From: Brachypterus glaber
Lineage: Eukaryota > Arthropoda > Insecta > Coleoptera > Kateretidae
DNA: 64,000 nucleotides
NCBI GenBank assembly: GCA_958510825.1
Contig: OY294050.1
Coordinates: 11,571,340-11,635,339, forward strand
Direction: 5' to 3'
The notes below the pieces were generated by a model, which saw only the letters and a program-made list of their open reading frames with translations, did not search any database and was not told the DNA's origin. Position 1 is the first letter of the stretch. Each line of letters begins with the position of its first letter. Of the stretch, positions 1 through 11,944 are shown in pieces. The translations under genes were made by a program, and so were the position numbers.

Positions 1-334
1 TTATTTCATCCAAAATCGAGCACTCGAAACAAAAAACTAAAGTAAGCACTTTTCAAGTGGCTGCATATATTTTTCGCCCTTTTTGAACATATCTTAAATT
101 CAGGAACAAAGTTCTTTGATATACTATTTAATTTAATTTGATATTGATTGATTTGAGATTGGTTTAAAATAAGACTACCTTAATTACAGCAAACCATAAA
201 AAAACTTCTGGCAACAAAATAATACTTTTGGAAACCAAAAAATTTTGAATTTTTTTTTTGATTTTTATTTCTTTTTTACTAACGCAACACATTCCTTGGG
301 GAAACTTATAATTACATAGAGTAGACATAATATA

Positions 335-879
335 TCAGCAGGTCGAAGTTTATTAGAAGTAATATTATTACTTCTAATAAATTATTTGAAGTGGTTGTAA
401 TTATAGGTTATAGGACCAAAATAAATGCTTTTTTAACGTAAAATCGCCAACGTTTCGAGCACCTAAACGGTCGCTCTTCTTCAGGACTACAACAAGGTTT
501 ATTAATTAGAACATACAGTAATACATAAAAAAATGAATAAAATAAAATTTGGAGGTTATGTTACCTTAATTACTTCATTCAGCATATTGTCAACATAAAA
601 ATAATATTAGGCATAGTATACGCCTTACGTAAAACATAAACCATATAAAATAACAATACAATGTAAAAAACTATTAACAATGACTTCTGACAAACGAAAT
701 TTCGACATAAATTGTTGTAGCCCTGAAGAAGAGCGACCGTTTAGGTGCTCGAAACGTTGGCGATTTTACGTTAAAAAAGCATTTATTTTGGTCCTATAAC
801 CTATAATTACAACCACTTCAAATAATTTGATTAAGGACATATAAAAAATGGAAACTTCTAATAAACTTCGACCTGCTGA
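335..879. mobile_element. 545-bp inverted-repeat element (MITE-like)
   Basis: Outer ends are inverted copies of TCAGCAGGTCGAAG. Inside them lie arms of about 110 bp (375-489 and 719-829) that are near-perfect reverse complements. Both arms carry a CTGAAGA...CGAAAC string (451-486 on the - strand, 723-757 on the + strand). The centre (about 490-718) is AT-rich with no ORF. The structure suggests a non-autonomous DNA element, or a head-to-head pair of terminal repeats from a Penelope-like element. The superfamily is not decided. Confidence 0.7.
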
Positions 880-952
880 ATCCGAAAATGGTGTCCATAT
901 CCTTCCACCACTTTAATTTTTTTGTAACTTTATGTAAAAGTTTAAATCTCGC

Positions 953-1230
953 AGCTACACACAGAGAAGTAATTACTCAAAACAAGTTCCTTATTTCAGA
1001 TCAAGTAGTTCAAGTAGTTCGTTAGTTCAGATCAAGTAGTTCAAAAGGTTGTCTCTCCGGAACCGTGTCAAGTACTTAAATCAAATGTTTTGATTGACTG
1101 AAGTTGAATACTTATCTTACTAGAGAAATAGGTTAAAACTTAAAGCACGTAAAAGTGCTTGGTTTGAATACTAAAATTTCTTGTATTGAGTTTTAGAGAA
1201 ACATAATTCAATTATTTTCTCTGTGTGTAA
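953..1230. repeat. Weak inverted-repeat element with TACACACAGAGAA ends
   Basis: The left end (CTACACACAGAGAAGTAATT, from about 953) is mirrored near 1205-1230 by the complement of TTACACACAGAGAAAATAAT. Between the ends are short direct repeats of CAAGTAGTTC (about 1000-1045) and a small AAGCACGTAAAAGTGCTT hairpin. It is probably a decayed MITE; no target duplication could be fixed. Confidence 0.35.
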
Positions 1231-1601
1231 AAATCCTTTAGTATTGTGAAAAAATCTGCAAGACACAATAGTAGATTTTTTCGTCGGTTGACGAGTCATT
1301 TTTCAAATTGGCTTATTGCATGTTTGAAAATGTAATGCATTTATAATGAAATTATAATAGGTTATGTTGCCAATTCACTTTGCCGATTTAATTGGCGCTC
1401 TTTTGTTTGTTAAAACTAATTTACAATTTCGATTGGACTGCAATTTGCAATTTTATTTGGTTTTCGAATTCGGTTCGTAACCAAATTTGTAGAAATATAA
1501 TTTTAACCTTCATGTGTCATCATTAACAATGAGAATTTAAAATAGATTATTTCCCTCATATAATTAAAATAAGAATTCCTTTTAAAACTTACCAATCACA
1601 A

Positions 1602-1912
1602 GGGAGGCATAGCGTAGTGGCTAGCGCGTATGCATAGCAAGTCTACTATCGTGAGTTCGATTCTCACTGGCGCCGATTTGCCTTTTTCAGTTAATTAATA
1701 ATTGAAATTTGGCGAAGGCGATAAGTGAAACGGACACTCCCTAGAAACTGGTTCGAAAGTCAGTATAAGCCGGTGGTTCCCTCTACTACTAGCCCACACA
1801 AGTCCTGGACTTAGGGGATGCTTAATTAAGTAGAATAGTACGAGGTTAAACAAACATGTAATGTAATGTAATGTAATGTAATGTAACAAACATGTAATGT
1901 AATGTAACAAAC
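1602..1912 (+). mobile_element. tRNA-derived SINE, full copy with ATGTA-type tail
   Basis: The head looks like a tRNA: an A-box-like TAGCGTAGTGGCTAGCGCG near 1610, then a B-box GAGTTCGATTCTC about 35 bases later, as in RNA polymerase III internal promoters. It is followed by a family-specific body (GCCGATTTGCCTTTTTCAG onward) and a tail of repeated ATGTA pentamers broken by AACAAAC (about 1850-1910). Four other copies or fragments lie at 17037, 26132, 31959 and 52013. SINEs are non-coding and are mobilised by a partner LINE. Pol III transcription is inferred only from the boxes. Confidence 0.85.
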
Positions 1913-2030
1913 GTTTAACAGCGATAGAATTATATAATTTTTTTATGGTTAACCGTATCTTAACTTAATCCTGGACCTGTAATAGTTGCGGTTAAGCGTA
2001 TAGACACATGTTTACCTTTCCCTCACTTAA

Positions 2031-2175
2031 GGGCATATCCACAGGCTCGCATAACAACATAGTACATAAGAATGCGATGCCGTGATTGGCTTGATGTGCC
2101 GCCATGTATCTTGAAAGCCAATCACGGCATCGCATTCTTATGTTTTACTTTCTTATGCAAGCTTCTGGATAGGCC
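2031..2175. mobile_element. Snap-back palindromic MITE
   Basis: A perfect 28-bp inverted repeat (2065-2092 and 2115-2142) brackets a 22-base loop. Imperfect outer arms extend the pairing to roughly 2031 and 2175, with TATCCACAGGCTCGCATA on the left matching TATCCAGAAGCTTGCATA on the complement. There is no coding capacity. It looks like a short fold-back transposon. Confidence 0.7.
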
Positions 2176-4485
2176 TTAACGAAAGAACATTTAGAAATAA
2201 AGTACTAGGGGCAAATACCCATGAATGGGAAAATTTTTTTTTTAACGGCTGCCATAATTTTATTTTTAATCTTTTATACATATTTTTTTTAGTTATCATA
2301 TTTGCAAATAAAAGAACACAGTCCAACTGTTAAACTTGAATAATATTTATTTTTACCAACACTACAACCATTTCAGAAAAAAACATAACTTGTCCCATTC
2401 ATGAACACGGTATTATTAAATGGGACACAAATAAAAAGTTGCTATTAAAGGTAATAAATTATAAAAATAACTATTATTGCCACTATAACTAATAACAATA
2501 AACCTATAATGTCATTTCATAACAAAAAAATAGCTGTCAAATTCTTTTTTTTTACACAGAATTTACTTTAAATAATATTACTATGTTTTTTCAAATCAAT
2601 ATCAAATATTAGTTTGTTATGAGTTCTAACTGTTTTGTCGGACAAGCCACTTGATTTTAAATAAAGATCCAAACCTAACATAGTTAGTTATGAGGTCATA
2701 AGATTTAGCACCTTACAGGTAAGTTTTTTAGAATCCTTTAATAAATAAAAATGTTTATTCCGTAAAGTCCGACAAAAGTTTTCGGGCAATACCGTTGTGG
2801 GACGCCCTAAAGTTAAGGATTGACCCCAAAAAAAAAACGCCCCGCTACCGAGAATTTTCTTATGTAAGAAGTTGTTTAACTGGACATAAAGAACACACAT
2901 ACAAAGTCTCAACGGTAAGGTAATAAAAAAAATCCACTGGGCATGGGCTCCAGGACTATTAGGTTGTAGAAGAAATATATGCCATCATAAGCTTCTATTT
3001 TATTAGAACACCCTGTATAGTTATCTTGGTATAAAATATTAATTTTAAATGTTTAGTGAATATTTTTTACGGTTCAATCTATTGTTTAATATTGGTAATA
3101 AATTAGTCTATAATAATACAGATTTAAAGATGATGATGCTACATAAAAAAAATATTTCAATGTTCATAAATTTAGACCCTCAGTATTTTTTTCATATAGC
3201 GCCCACTCTGTAAAAATTTTATTACTTTATAAAACAGGCATGCAATATGTATCTTTTCCCTGAACATTTGATATAAATTTATAAAACAATATAAGAACCG
3301 TGAATATTATTTTTCATTACATTTCACTTTAGTGGAATATACAATATAGCTCCGAAATGTGTATATTCATATTTTCTTATTGGATTCTTTTAAATAAGAA
3401 ACACCTGAGCTTGTCTTAAGCTTAAGTTACTTGTCTAATGTATTGTAGGTTAGGCGTTTGAGTTTTTGAAAGTTCTCGTCGTTATACAAGCTTAAACCAA
3501 CCAACCAGCAAAACACACTAACACACCAACTAGTCAAAACCAAAACCGATCGAGTGACTCTAATTATTCAAAACTAGACTAAATTTTTGACTTGTTCGCG
3601 ATTTGGGAAAGTAGTGAAAAAAACTTAAAAATAGTTAATCATTTTTAAAAATCTGAACAGTGTCTAGTTTTGAAAATACCTATCAAAATTATTTTTGGTT
3701 ATGATTACAGGCAGTATACCGGCGTGCAAGAACACCCTGTGTTTTTGTGCCACATTTAATCTATCGTTTGATCGACCCTCGTAGCGTCGATTTTTTATTA
3801 CACAAATTACTTCCCAGATCTCAATCAAAGATGTAATTTGGATCATTTAAATGATATTTTCCGTTTGAATTTCGATTTGCCGTTTTTAATTTTGTTTCAC
3901 TTAAAGATATTCAGGAATACTATGATATACCCACCGCTGTGCACATCATTAACGTCGCGGGGGTTGAAAAACTCCCCCCTTGTAAAATGCATTTACCGAA
4001 CGCCCCTCACTTTTCAACGTGAGGCTTATTGCCAAACGTCAGCCTAATTAAAACAGATGTATTTTTTACATCTTTTGGTATCTTTGGGTTTTAATTGCGG
4101 TTTTTTCCTTCGTACCTTATTTTTTATGCAACACACATCTGCCCCAAGATAGAGAGATAAAAATATTATTATTCATCATTAGGAATTCCTAATAGTCCAT
4201 CTGAACGTTTTGGGAATAACTTATGAGCGCAATATGGTTTTATGGATGCAAAAATTAAATAATGCTTTCGCTTGCTAGTAGCTATGTAGTAAAAAGAGGT
4301 CGTAGAGGTCGAAAAATAAGTCAGCTAAAAAGTGAGTGAAATAGAATGGTTGGCTCATAAAAATTTGCGCACAATTGTAGAAAACAAAATTAAACTGAAG
4401 GTGGCTTATAAGTCAATAATGTATTTTAAATGATAAAGACATTGCAGGTTGCTTATTTAAACATTTTTTTTTTATTTTGTTTCAG

Positions 4486-4565
4486 GCTACGAGAAGAAAG
4501 ATGCGATGCAGAACGACCTTTACCCTTAGATCAAAAAGTCAGAGTAGACCTTAGTCCTAAAAATG
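4486..4565 (+). CDS. dac: dachshund internal exon (linker region)
   Basis: This 80-bp internal exon is bounded by TTTCAG|G and G|GTAAG. Only one frame is open: one base finishes a split codon, 26 full codons follow, and one base starts the next split codon. The encoded peptide begins LREERCDAERPLPLDQK and ends RVDLSPKN, with the split codon giving Gly after joining to the exon at 9269. It is charged and without secondary structure that I can name, consistent with the poorly conserved linker between the Ski/Sno-like DNA-binding domain and the C-terminal coiled-coil. The call rests on splice sites, frame and phase match with the following exons, not on a recognised domain. The weaker point is that no homologous sequence could be checked. 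Confidence 0.75.
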
Positions 4566-4685
4566 GTAAGTTTTAATTCTTTGTTTCATATATTTGCATT
4601 TTACTGAGTTGGATGAATTTATTAAGCTTTGATTTATAAAACAATTAAAAGCGTAACTAGATTTTCACTTGCTATATTTAACATA

Positions 4686-5401
4686 CAGAGCGGTCCAAAA
4701 GTCACCCCCCCCTCTTAATTTTTGAACCAGTTGAGATATCGACTTCAAATTTGGTACTTTTAAATAAGACAACTTAAACTATCTTTTAGCATATATTTAA
4801 TACTTTCAGCTCTTAAAATGTGGGCAGGGGGGCATCGGGGCACATTTTTTTAAATGGAAAGGGGGGTCGTTTAATACATCATCTTAAATCTTATAAAATT
4901 CTCCATTTAACATATTTTTAAATAAAAAAAAAATTGGGTTTAAAATGGGGTTGAAAATGGGTATTAATGTCAAAATTCCTCTAAAAAAAAAACAAATAAT
5001 TTTTTAAAATGCCTAATTTCATCATAAAAAAATGCTAATTATACTTTTAAACTAATTTTAGTTGACATAAATAAAAATTTATAAAAAAAAAACTTAAAAA
5101 ATCGAATGTTTTAGCACAAAAAATTGAAAAATCTAAACCTTAAAAAACATTTTTAAAAAATTTAAAAATGTAAGTTTAAATAGATAATTTTATAAGCTTT
5201 AAAATGGTGTATGACACGACCCCCCTTTCCATTTAAAAAAATGTGCCCCATGACCCCCTGTCCACATTTTAAGAGCTGAAAATATCAAATATATGCTAAA
5301 AGATAGTTTAAATTATCTTATTTAAGAGTTCTAAATTTGAAGTCGATATCTCAACTCGTTCAAAAGTTAAAAGAGGGGGGGGGGACTTTTGGACCTCACT
5401 G
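4686..5401. mobile_element. Mariner/Tc1-type MITE, 716 bp, long inverted arms
   Basis: It is flanked by TA on both sides. The termini are CAGAGCGGTCCAAAAGTC and the complement of GACTTTTGGACCTCACTG. Inverted arms of about 200-240 bp follow (4686-4925 and 5190-5401), with G/C-homopolymer tracts next to each end. The centre is very A-rich and non-coding. TA target duplication plus CAG-type ends are known hallmarks of Tc1/mariner elements. Relatives sit at about 10000, 40716, 42228, 45800 and 50251. Confidence 0.85.
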
Positions 5402-6062
5402 TATAAGTAATAAGACTAATGCATTTTTATGTTCCCAAATTACCTATCTATCTTATCTTGTTTAGCTGGAACCTAAAGTGGTACATATATGTACCAGTGC
5501 CCCACAAAGGTTTAAGTTACAGTAATGTTGTCAATATGATGTTAATACATACATAAAATAGAGAACTTTACTTGCTCTGTCCAAGTGAATAGGGGAATTT
5601 ATATTATATATATTGCATTATTGCACTATTATTTAATTAAAATTCTTTTTTTGACAAAAATTATACTATCCAATTTAAAAAATTTGAATTTCGAAAATCT
5701 TTTTTCTCTGCATGTTTTTTTATTAAGGATTATTATAAACTATACAGAAATTTCGTTGTATTACAGATTGGCGTTTTAAGAATAATGTAAATACTCCAAG
5801 TTGGTATTCAAAAGGTTAGTATTTTTAATTAGATATTATTACATTATTATTTTGTTTTCTATATTTTTTTTCTTTTGATATAAAATTTTCGCTTTCGAAA
5901 TATTTAATCTTCCTGTCAAATAAAAGCTTTCTTTTAAATATAAAAACTTCATCATGGTTCTCACTAAAATTCAGTTAGTGAATTTTATCATTTCCGTTTT
6001 TATGCTACTCTATGTATATAGTTTTTCCAAGTTCATTTCGACACATCATCTAAATTTCAGTC

Positions 6063-6089
6063 TATAATAATAATAATAATAATAATAAA
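6063..6089. repeat. (ATA)n microsatellite
   Basis: This is about nine uninterrupted copies of the trinucleotide ATA/TAA. It is an ordinary simple repeat. Confidence 0.95.
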
Positions 6090-6240
6090 TAACAAACATC
6101 TTTATATATATACATCAAAATGGCGAAGTTCGATTCGAGATCGTTCTTGCACTTAACCTCTAAAAACCTGTATGAATTATAATAATAAATAGAATATATA
6201 ATATATAACAATAAAAATAAAAAGTAGTAAAATATTAATA

Positions 6241-6513
6241 GTTATTTATGGTACTATTGGGTAAAGTAAGGGCAATATCGGTTTACCCATGAGTGCCATA
6301 CAAGGTTTTATCCAATAAATAGCTTAGGAATTCATATTTTTATTAAAAATTTTAATGACATTTACAAGAAAATAATTTAACAAGTGACAGTTGAGTGGGT
6401 AAAATAAATAATTATCCAATTAATAAAGTAAAAGCCACGCGGGGGTTATTACTGAGTTTATCTATTTAAAATAAAGCTGGTAATTGTCTTCATATCTGTA
6501 TGTATTGGATAAA
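6241..6513 (+). mobile_element. Hairpin-bearing dispersed repeat, copy 1 (hairpin missing)
   Basis: It begins GTTATTTATGGTACTATTGG and ends GTATTGGATAAA, both shared with the copies at 7006, 44151 and 54124. Unlike those, it runs straight from GGGTAAAGTAAG into GGCAATATCGGTTTACCC, lacking the roughly 50-bp internal hairpin. No terminal inverted repeat or ORF was found, so it is an unclassified non-autonomous element. Confidence 0.75.
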
Positions 6514-7005
6514 ATATTTTACCTAATGAAAATCAAAAAAAAAAAATTATATAACTCTAAAAGAAGATAATGTAATTTAAAAGGATTTAAATACATTCAG
6601 ATACGAAAACATAATAAAATAAAAAAATAAATGGTCAAGATTTTTCAAGTGAATATAAATGATTTAAACGAGATTTGTCGGGATAATATATTGAGATGAA
6701 CGAGGGCCTATGGTCTGAATCTAGATTGATGGATTCATTTAAAAGAGTATACAAGTCCGATTTATTTCGACCGCTTTAATTTTCTGCATATGTGCCAGTT
6801 TTAATTGTGACCCTTTCGGCTCTTAATTTATTACATATACATTTGTGGCAGTCCGCCAGAAAAAGTTCATATTGTCCAGAAAATACACTACTTACATAGA
6901 GTGACCTGGATATTGTCTTCTTAAATTCCAGGGTTTTATAAAAAGAAAAGTCTAAAACTAGTAAAATTTACTTACAAAAGCAGGAATTGATTAGCGTTGG
7001 TAATA

Positions 7006-7391
7006 GTTATTTATGGTACTAGTGGGTACAGTAAGATATTATTATTTTATCTATTAGCACAAATAAAATTTATCTTATCTTATCTTATCTTATCTTATCT
7101 TATTGCCCATGAGAAAATTAACCTGGCGTCAGCCAAGCAGGTTAATTTTCGAGAGGGCAATATCGGTTTACCCATGAGTGCCATAAAAGGTTTTATCCAA
7201 TAAATAGCTTCATATTTTTATTAAAAATTTTAATGACATTTACAAGAAAATAATTTGACAAGTGACAGTTGAGTGGGTAAAATAAATAATTATCCACTCA
7301 ATAAAGTAAAATCCACGCGGGGGTTATTATTGAGTTTATCTATTTAAAATAAAGCCGGTAATTGTCTCATTATCTGTACGTATTGGATAAA
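7006..7391 (+). mobile_element. Hairpin-bearing dispersed repeat, copy 2 with TTATC array
   Basis: This copy lies in the same orientation as the one at 6241 and has the same ends. It carries the internal hairpin AAAATTAACCTG...CAGGTTAATTTTC (about 7112-7153). A TTATC pentamer array (7070-7103) is inserted between the left end and the hairpin; the other copies lack it. The 68-codon ORF crossing it is a shadow of the repeat. Confidence 0.8.
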
Positions 7392-7531
7392 AATTGTTAA
7401 AATTCTCCATTTTTTAAAATTGAAGTATGCTGATGTGATAACCTAACCTGGCATTTTCCAAACTATTAACTAAAGCTTAAAAAATTTGCACACAAAACAT
7501 ACATTACCATCAAGAATCTTATAACCACACT

Positions 7532-7791
7532 GATAGACCGTTATCGTATTCAATACAATAACCTAGCAAGACAACACAGTGTGTTATTGGATATCACATG
7601 TTATTTAATAACACAATATTAGTAAATAATACTGTAACGTTAGTATAATTTACTAATGTTACAGTATTATTTAATAATGTTACTGTATTATTTACTAATG
7701 TTGTGTTATTAGATACCATGTTACATGCAATATCCAATAATACATTGTATCGTCTAGTACCGTTGTTTGTATTGAATAAGATAATAGTATC
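7532..7791. mobile_element. 260-bp long palindrome (fold-back MITE)
   Basis: The outer arms match: GATAGACCGTTATCGTATTC on the left and, on the complement of the right, GATACTATTATCTTATTC. Pairing continues inward through TATTGGATAT and AACACAATATTAGTAAATA blocks to a centre near 7660. Alternating TGTTA/TAACA motifs produce a chance - strand ORF (7594-7800) of low-complexity Asn/Val/Thr, which I do not call a gene. Confidence 0.65.
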
Positions 7792-9268
7792 TGAGTTCAA
7801 GATTACATTTAAGTCATCTTAAATCAAGATAACTTAAATACTTAAAATGTTACCATTAAGTACTTTGTCACTGTATATAGACATACTCTCTATCTACTGT
7901 TTTTTGAAAATTCAGAAACATAAGTAGGTAACATTATTAAGTACTTTGTCACAATAAAGATACTATTTATCTGTGTTGTCTACTATTGTACAAATTAATA
8001 AAATCGCAAGTAATATTAAAAACCTATTTCACGTGTCGGTATTACGTACAGACTGGTATTTTTTCTGCTGGACATCTTCGATAGCACTACGTCACAAAGT
8101 CCAAATCCTTCTTTTACTGCTATTAATTAAATTTTGCGACTGATAGCCAGTTAACTTTTATTCCTTTACAACCTAATTTACGTTCAGACTATATCCTCGA
8201 CTATAAAAATTATTTTTATTTCGCTTTTTTCAAAGTTTGTTTGAATTAATACGTAAAATCTACCTCATAAAATATGAAAAAGATTTTTAGAGCCGAATAA
8301 AATCATTTGCTTTATTATTTTATAAACTATCCCACAACTTGTTATACGAATGTGTAATTAGCAGAATAAAATTAGTATATTACATGTCATGTCATGTCAT
8401 TTCAAGGCGAAAAAATGAAATGAAATGAGTTTTATTAACCAGATATGTATACTATTTTATTCACAATTATTTTGCATTAAAAATAAGGACCAAGTTTTTG
8501 AATTTTGAAATCTGACATGACTAATTCATTATTGATCATTTCATGACTTTTTTGTTCTTTGCTAATACCTTCAACGCGTCGAGACGCCGCGACATCTATA
8601 AACGAGTAGATGTATTTTCATAATAGCCAAGGAAGATTTATAAGAATAGCTTTTCAATGAATTTAAATATCAGGGCAGGCCGGGTTTATTTTCTCTTGGT
8701 CAGTAATTAAAATTGTTAACTGCTTTTTTAATAACTATAACAATACACTACATTTTTAAACACTTACAGTGCAAGTAATGCGCTTATTGTAATATGATTG
8801 TGAATAAAATAAATGACTAACCGAGTTTTTAGTTATTTGTAGTATTTGTGAGTAAATCAGATACAATTTATATTCTGTGAAGTTGCCTAGAAACATTTGT
8901 TGTCACAATTGTTACCTAGAGAACTAAACTTCGTTTATCTTAACTTTAAACTTATCCTTTTCATTTTTCTTACCTTCTTTTCTGTGCATCCTCTAGACTC
9001 CTTTGCAAGCAAAATTAGAAAGATAAAAATAAGACTTTACAAAAAGTGATTTAGCATTAATTTAACATTAAATGACATCATCAAACCAGCACAAAAATAT
9101 CTTGCGTTATTTCAAGACCAAAATATATACTGGTATTAACATATCTTTGAGGATACAATAGCCAAGAATTAAAATATACTCTATAAAAATAAAGATTAAT
9201 AAACACTATTTATTTATAATGGTTTTAAATTAAAACCTTTAATTAAAACTTTTAATTACTTGTTTCAG

Positions 9269-9472
9269 GATCACCCACAGAACACAGTCCCGTATTAAAC
9301 CTGTCAAAAAGTGGGGGCGGTAGTGCAGGATCTCTAGGCGATGCTGACCATTCTGGCAGCGAAGCTGATGGTCCAGATGTACCTCCATCACCTAGATCAC
9401 CTAGATCAGCTGTTGAGGATGAAGAAGAGGATAATATTACGGACCCTGAGGACGAGGACGAAAAGGACCAAG
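9269..9472 (+). CDS. dac: dachshund internal exon (Ser/Pro-rich and acidic segment)
   Basis: This 204-bp internal exon is bounded by TTTCAG|GA and CAAG|GTAAG, open only in the dac frame. The joined codon with the preceding exon is GGA. The peptide runs GSPTEHSPVLNLSKSGGG, then a Ser/Gly/Asp stretch, a PPSPRSPRSA motif, and a highly acidic block of Glu/Asp (residues about 45-67 of the exon). Such Ser/Pro and acidic linkers are typical of the region between the two conserved Dachshund domains. GC content is clearly above the flanking introns, a further sign of coding. Phase in and phase out are the same, so skipping it would keep the frame; alternative use is possible but not shown. Confidence 0.85.
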
Positions 9473-9999
9473 GTAAGAAAAGTTAACTTACTGACTTTTG
9501 CGCCCTAAAATAATTATTTATTTAAGAATATTTTGAACTATAATAACTATTACTGATATAATAACATGGATTACACTTTTTTGATGAGAATAAAAGGAAA
9601 ATAAGATTTTTTCTGTTAAAACAATCTAAATTTTTGAAATCCATTAGAGCTTTATTTGATAGGGGGTTCTTTGGTTTAGGGGCAGAAATCCATTCTGCCC
9701 ATTTACGAGTAAGTCATCAAATGGTGAGCATGCCGATGGGTCATCTATCTACCCGAGACTATATTAACATTCTCTATCTCATTTTTCCCATGCGCTCAAA
9801 ACAAACAAATTAGTTGCGCATATTTCTTTCGGTGTTTCTCCTTTACATGACTTTGCTTGCACGCATTGGCAATCAATTTTGATTTATATTTTACAAACAT
9901 CGAATCTTATATCATTTTTTTAATGCTCGAAACTAATAATTTTATACAGGGTGCACTAAAAAATTCTTACCTTATTAAATACTGAACGATTTTGTATAT

Positions 10000-10210
10000 A
10001 GTGATGTCCAAGAGTCATCCCTTTTTAACTATTGAACGAGTTGAGATATCTACTTAAAATTTAAAATTCCTAAATAGGGCAACTTAAACTATCTTTTGGC
10101 GTATATTTGATTTTTTTAGCTTTTAAAATGTGGTCTGATAGGGTGATTGTGTAATACATTATTTTAAAGCAAATAAAATTCCCTATTCGACCATATATTT
10201 TTTAATTCTT
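10000..10210 (+). mobile_element. Decayed arm of the CAGNGCGGTCC MITE family
   Basis: GTCCAAGAGTCATCCCTTTT, then GAACGAGTTGAGATATC and AACTTAAACTATCTTTTGGC, follow the same order as the left arm of the element at 4686. No mirrored right arm was found nearby, so this is a fragment. Confidence 0.6.
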
Positions 10211-10903
10211 TAAACTTTTTTTAAGGTGTTAATTTTTTAATTGTTTTGTTAAAAAATGTGTTTTAATGAGAATATTTTGGACTTTTTTTACCATTTAATT
10301 TAGTTTAAAAGTATAATTTACGTTTTTTACCTACGAAATTAATAATTTTTCAATCAATTATTATAATACTAGCTGAAAACATTATTTTATCTTTAGTTTT
10401 ATTATTTTTTATCATTATGAAATTATTAATACCTAATAACATTAATAATATTTATTTTTAATATTTTAAATTAAAATATATATTATTTAGGTGATTTTAA
10501 CTTCATATTTTTTAGTCTTATATTATTATCATATATAATTACACAAGAGGCTGAGAATTATACGGGAAAAATTTGCTGTTTTCATGAAAATTTGCTGTCT
10601 GGAAATAATTACGGGCATATTCTTTGGTTTGATTAATTTAATTCCATTCTCAATTGCTAAACTAAAATCTTTTTTGTCCATTTTTAAATTGCAAATTATG
10701 GTTCTGTTAATAGTTTAGTCACTTACTGCAGTACTGCGGTACTGCGCTAGGCTTGCAAGCATGTTCATAAAAGTCAGCCTATAAAAACTGTCATTACATT
10801 TTATAAAAAGAATATTTTGAGGTATTTTTTGGTAAATAATAAATTAATAACAATAATTATAAATAGTTATATATTCATATTTCATTATTAAATAGTTTTA
10901 GGT

Positions 10904-11095
10904 ATGAAATCTTGTTGTAAAAGAGAAATATTGAAAAACAAAATACTACAGCGATTCTCACTAGAATTTTCTACAGTAGAAAATTCTCAATATAACTGTA
11001 ATATGATTGGACAGAAATATAATTTTTACGTGCCAGAAATATTGTTAAATGATTGGTTTATAAAAACGTTAAAAAATAATCAGATTTATTTATTT
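10904..11095 (+). repeat. Dispersed repeat, inverted partner at 41405-41575
   Basis: It shares, in reverse complement with 41405-41575, a central GCGATTCTCACTAGAATTTT, a TGTAATATGATTGGACAGAA block and an AACGTTAAAAAATAATCA end. The 65-codon ORF across it is lost in the partner copy and is not supported as coding. Confidence 0.65.
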
Positions 11096-11944
11096 ATTTG
11101 ATTTATTTTACACAGTGTCGTGCAGAGCCCCAAATAAGCTCCAAGCTTGTGTTAGAGACTCTTCACTAATTTTGATAAAAACGAAAAGTCCAAAAAGTAT
11201 GTCTTCTGTCCAAAAATTTTTCAACTTGGCTTAATTAGTTTCCAAAACATTAAATAAAAATAGAACTTTTTAGAGGGCATATTCGGACATGCAAACTAGT
11301 TTCTTGGACTTTTTGTTACAGTTTTTAATGTAGAATAAACAATCTTTTTGGTTTTGAATTCTCTTTCAGAATAACACTGTATAGTAAATTCATTAGTTAA
11401 AGAAAAAGTTAATTATTTCATATAATGGTAATATTTAAACAACCAGTAAATACGAGTACGTGTACCTAAATTAATAGTTACCTAAATATCAAATATAAAA
11501 CATTAATTATAATAATTATTTGACTTAATGATTAATAGGACAAAAAACATTTCAAAAGTGTCAGTAAGTTATTAATTAATGAAGAATATGCCGCACTTGA
11601 CCCCTAAAGAACATTATTTTAAAATCAAAGATTTATAAAATACTGAATACTCATCTTGTATATGGTATTAATTTTTGAATTAAGTAATTTATAATTATTT
11701 TTTTTTAAATATCATGGTACAATTAATAAATCTTTTATAAATAGAATTTTAATATACAATTACTTCTTTTTATAATCAGATTCTTAATATCAGAATATTG
11801 ATTTTGTGTTTAACTACTTAAATATTTCTCCTGTTTCAAATATTGCTTAAAGGGAAAACATAATAAAGTAACTGTCAATTAAATTCAAAATAAAAATATG
11901 TTTGTATTCGATTGATTCTGAAAGCGATACTTTTTGTTCATGTT

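Larger units (their letters stand above)
1..4485 (+). other. dac: dachshund intron (3' part), 5' of first visible exon
   Basis: This non-coding stretch precedes the first recognisable dac exon and ends in a pyrimidine-rich tract and TTTCAG acceptor at 4476-4485. It holds an inverted-repeat element (335-879), a weak inverted repeat (953-1230), a full SINE (1602-1912) and a snap-back palindrome (2031-2175). A lone mariner-type end (ACACCCTGTATA, about 3007-3019) also occurs. From about 2180 to 4480 I see only AT-rich unique-looking sequence and short chance ORFs of 60-74 codons with no family resemblance. The Ski/Sno-like N-terminal domain of Dachshund is not encoded here and must lie upstream of the window. 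Confidence 0.7.
4566..9268 (+). other. dac: dachshund intron, 4.7 kb
   Basis: The intron starts GTAAG and ends TTTCAG. It contains a mariner-type MITE (4686-5401), an ATA simple repeat (6063-6089), two direct copies of a hairpin-bearing repeat (6241-6513, 7006-7391) and a long palindrome (7532-7791). A pair of imperfect direct repeats around TTAAGTACTTTGTCAC lies at about 7847-7975. From 7980 to 9268 I see only AT-rich unique sequence, with a short CATGT run near 8385-8400. Confidence 0.8.

Noticed and set aside
7594..7800. Asn/Thr/Val-rich 68-codon - strand ORF
   Set aside because: It is produced by repeated TGTTA/TAACA motifs of the long palindrome.
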